This document shows, piece by piece, positions 53,265 through 64,000 of a stretch of 64,000 nt of DNA; the stretch's first letter is position 1, and every line of letters begins with the position of its first letter. The notes beneath the pieces are model-generated. The model ran no database searches, was not told the origin of the DNA, and saw only the letters and a program-made list of their open reading frames with translations. The stretch spans positions 9,506,395 through 9,570,394 of the forward strand of contig CM056584.1 in NCBI GenBank assembly GCA_029721435.1, written 5' to 3'. The DNA comes from Gymnothorax reevesii (taxonomy: Eukaryota; Chordata; Actinopteri; Anguilliformes; Muraenidae). The translations under genes and the position numbers were made by a program.

Positions 53265-56204
53265 TACTAATGCTAACATGCTAATGCTAGCAATCTAATG
53301 TGAGTGCTAATATCTGGTCATTTTCATACTGTACGTGTCCTCTATGATGGGAGTATGGGATCAGATGGCATTTCAGCTTAACCCTGCTTGTGTAAAATAG
53401 AAATTAAGTGATGTTAATGTTTGAATGCTAATGCTAACATGCTAATGCTAGCGATCTAATGTGAGTTCTAATATCTGGTCATTTTCATACTGTAAGTGTC
53501 CTCTATGATGTTAGTATGAGATCAGATGGCATTTCTCCTTCACCCTTCTTGTATTATGAGCAAATTGAGTCATGTTAATGTTTCAATGCTAATGCTAACA
53601 TGCTGATGCTAACATGCTAATGCTAGCGATCTAATGTGAGTGCTAATAGTTAGTCATTTTCATACTGTACGTGTCCTCTATGATGTTAATTGGAGATCAG
53701 ATGGCATTTCAGCTTAACCCTTCTTGTATAATAAAAAAATTGAGTAATGTTAATGTTTAAATGCTAATGCTAACATGCTAATGCTAGCGATCTAATGTGA
53801 GTTCTAATATCTGGTCATTTTCATACTATACGTGTCCTCTATAATGTTAATAGGAGATCAGATGGCATTTCAGCTTAACCCTTCTTGTGTAAAATGAAAA
53901 TTGAGTGACATTAATGTTTTAATACAAATGCTAACATGCTAATGCTAGCGATCTAATGTGAGTGCTAATATCTGGTCATTTTCATACTGTAAGTGTCCTC
54001 TATGATGTCAGTATGAGATCAGATGGCATTTCTCCTTCACCCTTCTTGTATTATAAGCAAATTGAGTAATGTTAATGTTTCAATGCTAATGCTAACATGC
54101 TGATGCTAACATGCTAATGCTAGCAATCTAATGTGAGTGCTAATACCTGGTCATTTTCATACTGTACATGTCTTCTATGATGGGAGTATGGGATCAGACG
54201 GCATTTCAGCTTAACCTTGCTTGTGTAAAATGGAAATTGAGTGACGTTAATGTTTTAATGCTAATGCTAACATGCTAATGCTAGTGATCTAATGTGAGTG
54301 CTAATACCTGGTCATTTTCATACTGTACATGTCCTCTATGATGGGAGTATGAGATCAGATGGCTTTTCAGCTTAACCCTGCTTGTGTAAAATGGAAATTG
54401 AGTGACGTTAATGTTTTAATGCTAATGCTAACATGCTAATGCTAGCGATCTAATGTGAGTTCTAATATCTGGTCATTTTCATACCATACATGTCCTTTAT
54501 GATGTTAATAGGAGATCAGATGGCATTTCAGCTTAACCCTGCTTGTGTACAATGGAAATTTAGTGACGTTAATGTTTGAATGCTAATGCTAACATGCTAA
54601 TGCTAGCGATCTAATGTGAGTGCTAATATCTGGTCATTTTCATTCTACACGTGTCCTCTATGATGTTCATAGGAGATCAGATGGCATTTCAGCTTAACCC
54701 TTCTTGTTTAAAATGGAAATTGAGTTATGTTAATGTTTAAATGCTAATGCTAACATGTTAATGCTAGCGCTCTAATGTGAATGCTAATATGTGGTCATTT
54801 TTATACTGTACGTGTCCTCTATGATGTTAATAGGAGATCAGATGGCATTTCAGCTTAACCCTGCTTGTGTAAAATGGAAATTTAGTGACGTTAATGTTTG
54901 AATGCTAATGCTATCATGCTAATGCTAGCGATCTAATGTGAGTGCTAATATCTGGTCATTTTTATACTGTAAGTGTCCTCTATGATGTTAGTGTGAGATC
55001 AGATGGCATTTCTCCTTCACCCTTCTTGTATTATAAGCAAATTGAGTAATGTTAATGTTTCAATGCTAATGCTAACATGCTGATGCTAACATGCTAATGC
55101 TAGCAATCTAATGTGAGTGCTAATACCTGGTCATTTTCATACTGTGCATGTCCTCTATGATGGGAGTATGGGATCAGATGGCATTTCAGCTTAACCCTGC
55201 TTGTGTAAAATGGAAATTGAGTGACGTTAATATTTGAATGCTAATGCTAACATGCTAATGCTAGCGATCTAATGTGAGTGCTAATACCTGGTCATTTTCA
55301 TACTGTACATGTCCTCTATGATGGGAGTATGAGATCAGATGGCTTTTCAGCTTAACCCTGCTTGTGTAAAATGGAAATTTAATGACGTTCATGTTTGAAT
55401 GCTAATGCTAACATGCTAATGCTAGCGATCTAATGTGAGTGCTAATATCTGGTCATTTTCATACTATACGTGTCCTCTATGATGTTAATAGGAGATCAGA
55501 TGGCATTTCAGCTTAACCCTTCTTGTGTAAAATGGAAATTGAGTGATGTTAATGTTTAAATGCTAATGCTAACAGGCTGATGCTAGCCCTCTAATGTGAG
55601 TGCTAATATCTGGTCATTTTCATACTGTACGTGTCCTCTATGATGGGAATATGGGATCAGATGGCATTTCAGCATAACCCTGTTTGTGTAAAATGGAAAT
55701 TGAGAGACGTTAATGTTTAAATGCTAAAGCTAACATGCTAATGCTAGCGATCTAATGTGAGTGCTTATATCTGGTCATTTTTATACTGTCCGTGTCCTCT
55801 ATGATGTTAATAGGAGATCAGATGGCATTTCAGCTTAACCCTTCTTGTATAATAAAAAAATTGAGTAATGTTAATGTTTAAATGCTAATGCTAACATGCT
55901 AATGCTAGCGATCTAATGTGAGTTCTAATATCTGGTCATTTTCATACTATACGTGTCCTCTATGATGTTAATAGGAGATCAGATGGCATTTCAGCTTAAC
56001 CCTTCTTTTGTAAAATGGAAATTGAGTGACATTAATGTTTTAATACTAATGCTAGCATGCTAATGCTAGCGATCTAATGTGGGTGCTAATATCTGGTCAT
56101 TTACATACTGTACGTGTCCTCTATGATGGGAGTATGGGATCAGATGGCATTTCAGCTTAACCCTGCTTGTGTAAAATGGAAATTGAGTGACGTTAATGTT
56201 TGAA
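53265..56204 (+). repeat. 18-monomer HOR, copy 2 of 4
   Basis: Exactly 2,940 bp on from copy 1 throughout, with long monomers at 53602, 54099 and 55079. Private changes include GATGTCAGTATG near 54,005, TTTTTATACTG near 54,959, GTGTGAGATC near 54,991 and ACTGTGCATG near 55,141. It shares CTAGCCCTC (for CTAGCGCTC) near 55,584 with copy 3 only, and a CATTTACATACTG variant lies near its end at 56,098. Differences from its neighbours are few per unit, so identity is roughly 99% by eye. Confidence 0.9.
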
Positions 56205-59144
56205 TACTAATGCTAACATGCTAATGCTAGCAATCTAATGTGAGTGCTAATATCTGGTCATTTTCATACTGTACGTGTCCTCTATGATGGGAGTATGGGA
56301 TCAGATGGCATTTCAGCTTAACCCTGCTTGTGTAAAATAGAAATTAAGTGATGTTAATGTTTGAATGCTAATGCTAACATGCTAATGCTAGCGATCTAAT
56401 GTGAGTTCTAATATCTGGTCATTTTCATACTGTAAGTGTCCTCTATGATTTTAGTATGAGATCAGATGGCATTTCTCCTTCACCCTTCTTGTATTATGAG
56501 CAAATTGAGTCATGTTAATGTTTCAATGCTAATGCTAACATGCTGATGCTAACATGCTAATGCTAGCGATCTAATGTGAGTGCTAATAGTTAGTCATTTT
56601 CATACTGTACGTGTCCTCTATGATGTTAATTGGAGATCAGATGGCATTTCAGCTTAACCCTTCTTGTATAATAAAAAAATTGAGTAATGTTAATGTTTAA
56701 ATGCTAATGCTAACATGCTAATGCTAGCGATCTAATGTGAGTTCTAATATCTGGTCATTTTCATACTATACGTGTCCTCTATAATGTTAATAGGAGATCA
56801 GATGGCATTTCAGCTTAACCCTTCTTGTGTAAAATGAAAATTGAGTGACATTAATGTTTTAATACAAATGCTAACATGCTAATGCTAGCGATCTAATGTG
56901 AGTGCTAATATCTGGTCATTTTCATACTGTAAGTGTCCTCTATGATGTTAGTATGAGATCAGATGGCATTTCTCCTTCACCCTTCTTGTATTATAAGCAA
57001 ATTGAGTAATGTTAATGTTTCAATGCTAATGCTAACATGCTGATGCTAACATGCTAATGCTAGCAATCTAATGTGAGTGCTAATACCTGGTCATTTTCAT
57101 ACTGTACATGTCTTCTATGATGGGAGTATGGGATCAGATGGCATTTCAGCTTAACCTTGCTTGTGTAAAATGGAAATTGAGTGACGTTAATGTTTAAATG
57201 CTAATGCTAACATGCTAATGCTAGTGATCTAATGTGAGTGCTAATACCTGGTCATTTTCATACTGTACATGTCCTCTATGATGGGAGTATGAGATCAGAT
57301 GGCTTTTCAGCTTAACCCTGCTTGTGTAAAATGGAAATTGAGTGACGTTAATGTTTGAATGCTAATGCTAACATGCTAATGCTAGCGATCTAATGTGAGT
57401 TCTAATATCTGGTCATTTTCATACCATACATGTCCTTTATGATGTTAATAGGAGATCAGATGGCATTTCAGCTTAACCCTGCTTGTGTACAATGGAAATT
57501 TAGTGACGTTAATGTTTGAATGCTAATGCTAACATGCTAATGCTAGCGATCTAATGTGAGTGCTAATATCTGGTCATTTTCATTCTACACGTGTCCTCTA
57601 TGATGTTCATAGGAGATCAGATGGCATTTCAGCTTAACCCTTCTTGTTTAAAATGGAAATTGAGTTATGTTAATGTTTAAATGCTAATGCTAACATGTTA
57701 ATGCTAGCGCTCTAATGTGAATGCTAATATGTGGTCATTTTTATACTGTACGTGTCCTCTATGATGTTAATAGGAGATCAGATGGCATTTCAGCTTAACC
57801 CTGCTTGTGTAAAATGGAAATTTAGTGACGTTAATGTTTGAATGCTAATGCTATCATGCTAATGCTAGCGATCTAATGTGAGTGCTAATATCTGGTCATT
57901 TTCATACTGTAAGTGTCCTCTATGATGTTAGTATGAGATCAGATGGCATTTCTCCTTCACCCTTCTTGTATTATAAGCAAATTGAGTAATGTTAATGTTT
58001 CAATGCTAATGCTAACATGCTGATGCTAACATGCTAATGCTAGCAATCTAATGTGAGTGCTAATACCTGGTCATTTTCATACTGTACATGTCCTCTATGA
58101 TGGGAGTATGGGATCAGATGGCATTTCAGCTTAACCCTGCTTGTGTAAAATGGAAATTGAGTGACGTTAATATTTGAATGCTAATGCTAACATGCTAATG
58201 CTAGCGATCTAATGTGAGTGCTAATACCTGGTCATTTTCATACTGTACATGTCCTCTATGATGGGAGTATGAGATCAGATGGCTTTTCAGCTTAACCCTG
58301 CTTGTGTAAAATGGAAATTTAATGACGTTCATGTTTAAATGCTAATGCTAACATGCTAATGCTAGCGATCTAATGTGAGTGCTAATATCTGGTCATTTTC
58401 ATACTATACGTGTCCTCTATGATGTTAATAGGAGATCAGATGGCATTTCAGCTTAACCCTTCTTGTGTAAAATGGAAATTGAGTGATGTTAATGTTTAAA
58501 TGCTAATGCTAACAGGCTGATGCTAGCCCTCTAATGTGAGTGCTAATATCTGGTCATTTTCATACTGTACGTGTCCTCTATGATGGGAATATGGGATCAG
58601 ATGGCATTTCAGCATAACCCTGTTTGTGTAAAATGGAAATTGAGAGACGTTAATGTTTAAATGCTAAAGCTAACATGCTAATGCTAGCGATCTAATGTGA
58701 GTGCTTATATCTGGTCATTTTTATACTGTCCGTGTCCTCTATGATGTTAATAGGAGATCAGATGGCATTTCAGCTTAACCCTTCTTGTATAATAAAAAAA
58801 TTGAGTAATGTTAATGTTTAAATGCTAATGCTAACATGCTAATGCTAGCGATCTAATGTGAGTTCTAATATCTGGTCATTTTCATACTATACGTGTCCTC
58901 TATGATGTTAATAGGAGATCAGATGGCATTTCAGCTTAACCCTTCTTTTGTAAAATGGAAATTGAGTGACATTAATGTTTTAATACTAATGCTAGCATGC
59001 TAATGCTAGCGATCTAATGTGGGTGCTAATATCTGGTCATTTTCATACTGTACGTGTCCTCTATGATGGGAGTATGGGATCAGATGGCATTTCAGCTTAA
59101 CCCTGCTTGTGTAAAATGGAAATTGAGTGACGTTAATGTTTGAA
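56205..59144 (+). repeat. 18-monomer HOR, copy 3 of 4
   Basis: Long monomers at 56542, 57039 and 58019. It shares CTAGCCCTC with copy 2 (near 58,524) and GATTTTAGTATG with copy 4 (56,448 and 59,388). It also shares with copy 4 the reading CAGATGGC where copies 1 and 2 have CAGACGGC (about 57,135 against 51,255 and 54,195). Overlapping sharing with both neighbours shows that variants spread between adjacent copies. Confidence 0.9.
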
Positions 59145-62084
59145 TACTAATGCTAACATGCTAATGCTAGCAATCTAATGTGAGTGCTAATATCTGGTCA
59201 TTTTCATACTGTACGTGTCCTCTATGATGGGAGTATGGGATCAGATGGCATTTCAGCTTAACCCTGCTTGTGTAAAATAGAAATTAAGTGATGTTAATGT
59301 TTGAATGCTAATGCTAACATGCTAATGCTAGCGATCTAATGTGAGTTCTAATATCTGGTCATTTTCATACTGTAAGTGTCCTCTATGATTTTAGTATGAG
59401 ATCAGATGGCATTTCTCCTTCACCCTTCTTGTATTATGAGCAAATTGAGTCATGTTAATGTTTCAATGCTAATGCTAACATGCTGATGCTAACATGCTAA
59501 TGCTAGCGATCTAATGTGAGTGCTAATAGTTAGTCATTTTCATACTGTACGTGTCCTCTATGATGTTAATTGGAGATCAGATGGCATTTCAGCTTAACCC
59601 TTCTTGTATAATAAAAAAATTGAGTAATGTTAATGTTTAAATGCTAATGCTAACATGCTAATGCTAGCGATCTAATGTGAGTTCTAATATCTGGTCATTT
59701 TCATACTATACGTGTCCTCTATAATGTTAATAGGAGATCAGATGGCATTTCAGCTTAACCCTTCTTGTGTAAAATGAAAATTGAGTGACATTAATGTTTT
59801 AATACAAATGCTAACATGCTAATGCTAGCGATCTAATGTGAGTGCTAATATCTGGTCATTTTCATACTGTAAGTGTCCTCTATGATGTTAGTATGAGATC
59901 AGATGGCATTTCTCCTTCACCCTTCTTGTATTATAAGCAAATTGAGTAATGTTAATGTTTCAATGCTAATGCTAACATGCTGATGCTAACATGCTAATGC
60001 TACCAATCTAATGTGAGTGCTAATACCTGGTCATTTTCATACTGTACATGTCTTCTATGATGGGAGTATGGGATCAGATGGCATTTCAGCTTAACCTTGC
60101 TTGTGTAAAATGGAAATTGAGTGACGTTAATGTTTTAATGCTAATGCTAACATGCTAATGCTAGTGATCTAATGTGAGTGCTAATACCTGGTCATTTTCA
60201 TACTGTACATGTCCTCTATGATGGGAGTATGAGATCAGATGGCTTTTCAGCTTAACCCTGCTTGTGTAAAATGGAAATTGAGTGACGTTAATGTTTGAAT
60301 GCTAATGCTAACATGCTAATGCTAGCGATCTAATGTGAGTTCTAATATCTGGTCATTTTCATACCATACATGTCCTTTATGATGTTAATAGGAGATCAGA
60401 TGGCATTTCAGCTTAACCCTGCTTGTGTACAATGGAAATTTAGTGACGTTAATGTTTGAATGCTAATGCTAACATGCTAATGCTAGCGATCTAATGTGAG
60501 TGCTAATATCTGGTCATTTTCATTCTACACGTGTCCTCTATGATGTTCATAGGAGATCAGATGGCATTTCAGCTTAACCCTTCTTGTTTAAAATGGAAAT
60601 TGAGTTATGTTAATGTTTAAATGCTAATGCTAACATGTTAATGCTAGCGCTGTAATGTGAATGCTAATATGTGGTCATTTTTATACTGTACGTGTCCTCT
60701 ATGATGTTAATAGGAGATCAGATGGCATTTCAGCTTAACCCTGCTTGTGTAAAATGGAAATTTAGTGACGTTAATGTTTGAATGCTAATGCTATCATGCT
60801 AATGCTAGCGATCTAATGTGAGTGCTAATATCTGGTCATTTTCATACTGTAAGTGTCCTCTATGATGTTAGTATGAGATCAGATGGCATTTCTCCTTCAC
60901 CCTTCTTGTATTATAAGCAAATTGAGTAATGTCAATGTTTCAATGCTAATGCTAACATGCTGATGCTAACATGCTAATGCTAGCAATCTAATGTGAGTGC
61001 TAATACCTGGTCATTTTCATACTGTACATGTCTTCTATGATGGGAGTATGGGATCAGATGGCATTTCAGCTTAACCCTGCTTGTGTAAAACGGAAATTGA
61101 GTGACGTTAATATTTTAATGCTAATGCTAACATGCTAATGCTAGCGATCTAATGTGAGTGCTAATACCTGGTCATTTTCATACTGTACATGTCCTCTATG
61201 ATGGGAGTATGAGATCAGATGGCTTTTCAGCTTAACCCTGCTTGTGTAAAATGGAAATTTAATGACGTTCATGTTTGAATGCTAATGCTTACATGCTAAT
61301 GCTAGCGATCTAATGTGAGTGCTAATATCTGGTCATTTTCATACTATACGTGTCCTCTATGATGTTAATAGGAGATCAGATGGCATTTCAGCTTAACCCT
61401 TCTTGTGTAAAATGGAAATTGAGTGATGTTAATGTTTAAATGCTAATGCTAACAGGCTGATGCTAGCGCTCTAATGTGAGTGCTAATATCTGGTCATTTT
61501 CATACTGTACGTGTCCTCTATGATGGGAATATGGGATCAGATGGCATTTCAGCATAACCCTGTTTGTGTAAAATGGAAATTGAGAGACGTTAATGTTTAA
61601 ATGCTAAAGCTAACATGCTAATGCTAGCGATCTAATGTGAGTGCTTATATCTGGTCATTTTTATACTGTACGTGTCCTCTATGATGTTAATAGGAGATCA
61701 GATGGCATTTCAGCTTAACCCTTCTTGTATAATAAAAAAATTGAGTAATGTTAATGTTTAAATGCTAATGCTAACATGCTAATGCTAGCGATCTAATGTG
61801 AGTTCTAATATCTGGTCATTTTCATACTATACGTGTCCTCTATGATGTTAATAGGAGATCAGATGGCATTTCAGCTTAACCCTTCTTTTGTAAAATGGAA
61901 ATTGAGTGACATTAATGTTTTAATACTAATGCTAGCATGCTAATGCTAGCGATCTAATGTGGGTGCTAATATCTGGTCATTTTCATACTGTACGTGTCCT
62001 CTATGATGGGAGTATGGGATCAGATGGCATTTCAGCTAAACCCTGCTTGTGTAAAATGGAAATTGAGAGACGTTAATGTTTGAA
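59145..62084 (+). repeat. 18-monomer HOR, copy 4 of 4
   Basis: Long monomers at 59482, 59979 and 60959. Private changes include CTACCAATC near 60,000, GCTGTAATG near 60,650, GTCAATG near 60,932, AAACGGAAA near 61,089 and ATGCTTACATG near 61,287. It has CTAGCGCTC at 61,464, like copy 1 rather than copies 2 and 3. The match to the HOR runs on to about 62,217, where AAATAAAAATTGAG replaces the expected AAATAGAAATTAAG, so the array holds slightly more than four units. Confidence 0.9.
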
Positions 62085-62680
62085 TACTAATGCTAACATG
62101 CTAATGCTAGCAATCTAATGTGAGTGCTAATATCTGGTCATTTTCATACTGTACGTGTCCTCTATGATGGGAGTATGGGATCAGATGGCATTTCAGCTTA
62201 ACCCTGCTTGTGTAAAATAAAAATTGAGTGACGTTAATTTTTGAATGCTAATGCTAACATGCTAATGCTAGCGATCTAATGTGAGTTCTAATATCTGGTC
62301 ATTTTCATACTATACGTGTCCTCTATGATGTTAATAGGAGATCAGATGGCATTTCAGCTTAACCCTTCTTTTGTAAAATGGAAATTGAGTGACATTAATG
62401 TTTTAATACTAATGCTAGCATGCTAATGCTAGCGATCTAATGTGGGTGCTAATATCTGGTCATTTTCATACTGTACGTGTCCTCTATGATGAGAGTATGG
62501 GATCAGATGGCATTTCAGCTAAACCCTGCTTGTGTAAAATGGAAATTGAGTGACGTTAATGTTTGAATACTAATGCTAACATGCTAATGCTAGCAATCTA
62601 ATGTGAGTGCTAATATCTGGTCATTTTCATACTGTACGTGTCCTCTATGATGGGAGTATGGGATCAGATGGCATTTCAGC
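61790..62680 (+). repeat. 483-bp (3-monomer) tandem duplication at HOR edge
   Basis: From about 61,800 the sequence repeats at 62,284 (offset 483 = 3 x 161), including the ATGCTAGCATGC core variant with GTGGGTGC (61,932 and 62,415) and the rare AGCTAAACCC (62,035 and 62,518). AGCTAAACCC appears a third time at 62,679 in the next monomer, where the duplication no longer matches, so this variant has spread locally by one more step. The duplication terminates the regular 2,940-bp HOR array. Confidence 0.8.
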
Positions 62681-64000
62681 TAAACCCTGCTTGTGTAAAA
62701 TGGAAATTGAGTGATGTTAATGTTTGAATGCTAATGCTAACATGCTAATGCTAGCGATCTAATGTGAGTTCTAATATCTGGTCATTTTCATACTGTAAGT
62801 GTCGTCTATGATGTTAGTATGAGATCAGATGGCATTTCTCCTTCACCCTTCTTGTATTATGAGCAAATTGAGTAATGTTAATGTTTCAATGCTAATTCTA
62901 ACATGCTGATGCTAACATGCTAATGCTAGCGATCTAATGTGAGTGCTAATAGTTGGTCATTTTCATACTGTACGTGTCCTCTATGATGTTAATTGGAGAT
63001 CAGATGGCATTTCAGCTTAACCCTTCTTGTATAATAAAAAAATTGAGTAATGTTAATGCTTAAATGCTAATGCTAACATGCTAATGCTAGCGATGTAATG
63101 TGACTTCTAATATCTGGTCATTTTCATACTATACGTGTCCACTATAATGTTAATAGGAGATCAGATGGCATTTCAGCTTAACCCGTCTTGTGTAAAATGG
63201 AAATTGAGTGACATTAATGTTTTAATACTAATGCTAACATGCTAATGCTAGCGATCTAATGTGAGTGCTAATATCTGGTCATTTTCATACTGTACGTGTC
63301 CTCTATGATGGGAGTATTGGATCAGATGGAATTTCAGCTTAACCCTGCTTGTGTAAAATAAAAATTGAGTGACGTTAATGTTTGAATGCTAATGCTAACA
63401 TGCTAATGCTAGCGATCTAAGGTGAGTGCTAATATCTGGTCATTTTCATACTGTAAGTGTCCTCTATGATGTTAGTATGAGATCAGATGGCATTTCTCCT
63501 TCACCCTTCTCGTATTATAAGCAAATTGAGTAATGTTAATGTTTCAATGCTAATGCTAACATGCTGATTCTAACATGCTAATGCTAGCAATCTAATGTGA
63601 GTGCTAATACCTGGTCATTTTCATACTGTACATGTCTTCTATGATGGGAGTATGGGATCAGATGGCATTTCAGCTTAACCCTGCTTGTGTAAAATGGAAA
63701 TTGAGTGACGTTATTATTTGAATGCTAATGCTAACATGCTAATGCTAGCGATCTAATGTGAGTGCTAATACCTGGTCATTTTCATACTGTACATGTCCTC
63801 TATGATGGGAGTATGAGATCAGATGGCTTTTCAGCTTAACCCTGCTTGTGTAAAATGGAAATTTAATGACGTTCATGTTTGAATGCTAATGCTAACATGC
63901 TAATGCTAGCGATCTAATGTGAGTGCTAATATCTGGTCATTTTCATACTATACGTGTCCTCTATGATGTTAATAGGAGATCAGATGGCATTTCAGCTTAA
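62681..64000 (+). repeat. Right-flank satellite monomers
   Basis: About eight monomers with long forms at 62905 and 63563. The order from 62,720 to about 63,690 follows that at 29,260-30,230 and 38,900-39,870, sharing GAGTATTGGATC (63,312; also 29,862 and 39,502) and AAATAAAAATTGAG. After that it resembles 38,220-38,470, with TATGAGATC plus GGCTTTTCAG and AATTTAATGACGTTCATG. Private changes include GTCGTCTATG (62,802), CTCGTATTATAAG (63,509) and GACGTTATTATTTG (63,708). The array is still running at the window end. Confidence 0.8.

Larger units (their letters stand above)
1..64000 (+). repeat. 161/175-bp satellite array filling the window
   Basis: Uninterrupted head-to-tail array of about 393 monomers in one orientation. 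The first phase-matched starts are at 1, 162, 323, 484, 645 and 806, each 161 bp apart; the next is at 981 because that monomer carries an extra 14 bp. Intervals between the 55 long monomers are all n x 161 + 14 bp, apart from 1-bp offsets from four single-base indels, so no foreign insert is present. The consensus has 63 G/C in 161 positions (39%). Each monomer has stops in all three frames of both strands, so nothing here codes for protein. Long tandem satellites of nucleosome-scale unit, arranged in multimers, are typical of centromeric and pericentromeric heterochromatin; that location is inferred. The family is not one I can name. Both window ends fall inside the array, so its true extent is unknown. 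Confidence 0.98.

Noticed and set aside
1..64000. Protein-coding genes
   Set aside because: Stops occur in all three frames of both strands in each 161-bp monomer, and the unit length shifts the frame from copy to copy. Any open frame is shorter than about two monomers.
1..64000. CRISPR array
   Set aside because: Repeats are contiguous 161-175 bp units without unique spacers; the regular short core ATGCTAAT is part of a conserved long monomer.
1..64000. CENP-B box
   Set aside because: No monomer shows the required TTCG...A..CGGG arrangement. TTTCGATG of some long monomers and TACGGGTCC near 13,900 and 26,260 each hold only a fragment.
1..64000. Primate alpha satellite or another named satellite
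   Set aside because: Unit length (161/175 bp) and sequence do not match the 171-bp alpha monomer, and I do not recognise the family. A database search would be needed to name it.
1..64000. Transposable-element insertion or inverted segment
   Set aside because: The n x 161 + 14 intervals leave no extra bases, and all monomers read in the same direction.
1..64000. Telomeric, ribosomal or tRNA-gene repeats
   Set aside because: No TTAGGG-type runs, no rRNA-like stretches, and no A-box and B-box pair in the monomer.

Overview
The whole 64-kb window is one unbroken head-to-tail satellite DNA array with no genes. The unit is 161 bp (about 39% GC in the consensus I counted, all in one orientation). 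A 175-bp form carries one extra copy of an internal 14-bp motif. I located 55 long monomers. Every interval between neighbouring long monomers equals a whole number of 161-bp units plus 14 bp, apart from 1-bp offsets traced to single-base indels. About 393 monomers therefore account for the window, leaving no room for a transposon, gene or non-satellite insert. All three frames of both strands carry stops inside each monomer, and 161 is not a multiple of three, so there are no coding regions.

Organism: a eukaryote with a large tandem satellite organised in higher-order repeats (HORs), as at centromeres or pericentromeric heterochromatin. Three CpG positions per monomer vary mainly as CpG/TpG/CpA, the pattern expected from cytosine methylation, which suits a vertebrate. 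The GCTAAT/GCTAAC-rich core resembles short repeats I associate with ray-finned fish genomes; this is recollection only and of low certainty. It is not primate alpha satellite and has no CENP-B box that I can see.

Layout: (1) 1-2,365, left flank, homologous to 30,750-33,114 and 40,389-42,753. (2) 2,366-27,134, two tandem copies of a 12,362-bp, 76-monomer block between which I found no difference. Older repeats lie inside it: a 2.3-2.4 kb duplication and a series of 7- to 8-monomer repeats. (3) About 27,135-28,825, a short stretch with a 483-bp three-monomer duplication. (4) About 28,826-48,108, two diverged tandem copies of a 9,638-bp, 59-monomer block, with single-base indels, a 14-bp loss and a replaced tract of about 350 bp. 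(5) About 48,100-50,324, a truncated forerunner of the next unit. (6) About 50,325-62,084, four tandem copies of a 2,940-bp, 18-monomer HOR. (7) About 62,085-64,000, a 483-bp duplication, then monomers resembling 29.2-30.2 kb and 38.9-39.9 kb.

The domains share monomer variants and partial unit order, so they derive from one ancestral array by repeated unequal exchange at different scales (14 bp, 161 bp, 483 bp, 1.1-1.3 kb, 2.3-2.9 kb, 9.6 kb, 12.4 kb). The lack of divergence between the 12.36-kb copies makes that event the youngest, or an assembly artefact. I found no coding, RNA-gene, CRISPR or mobile-element system; the interest lies in the nested satellite architecture.
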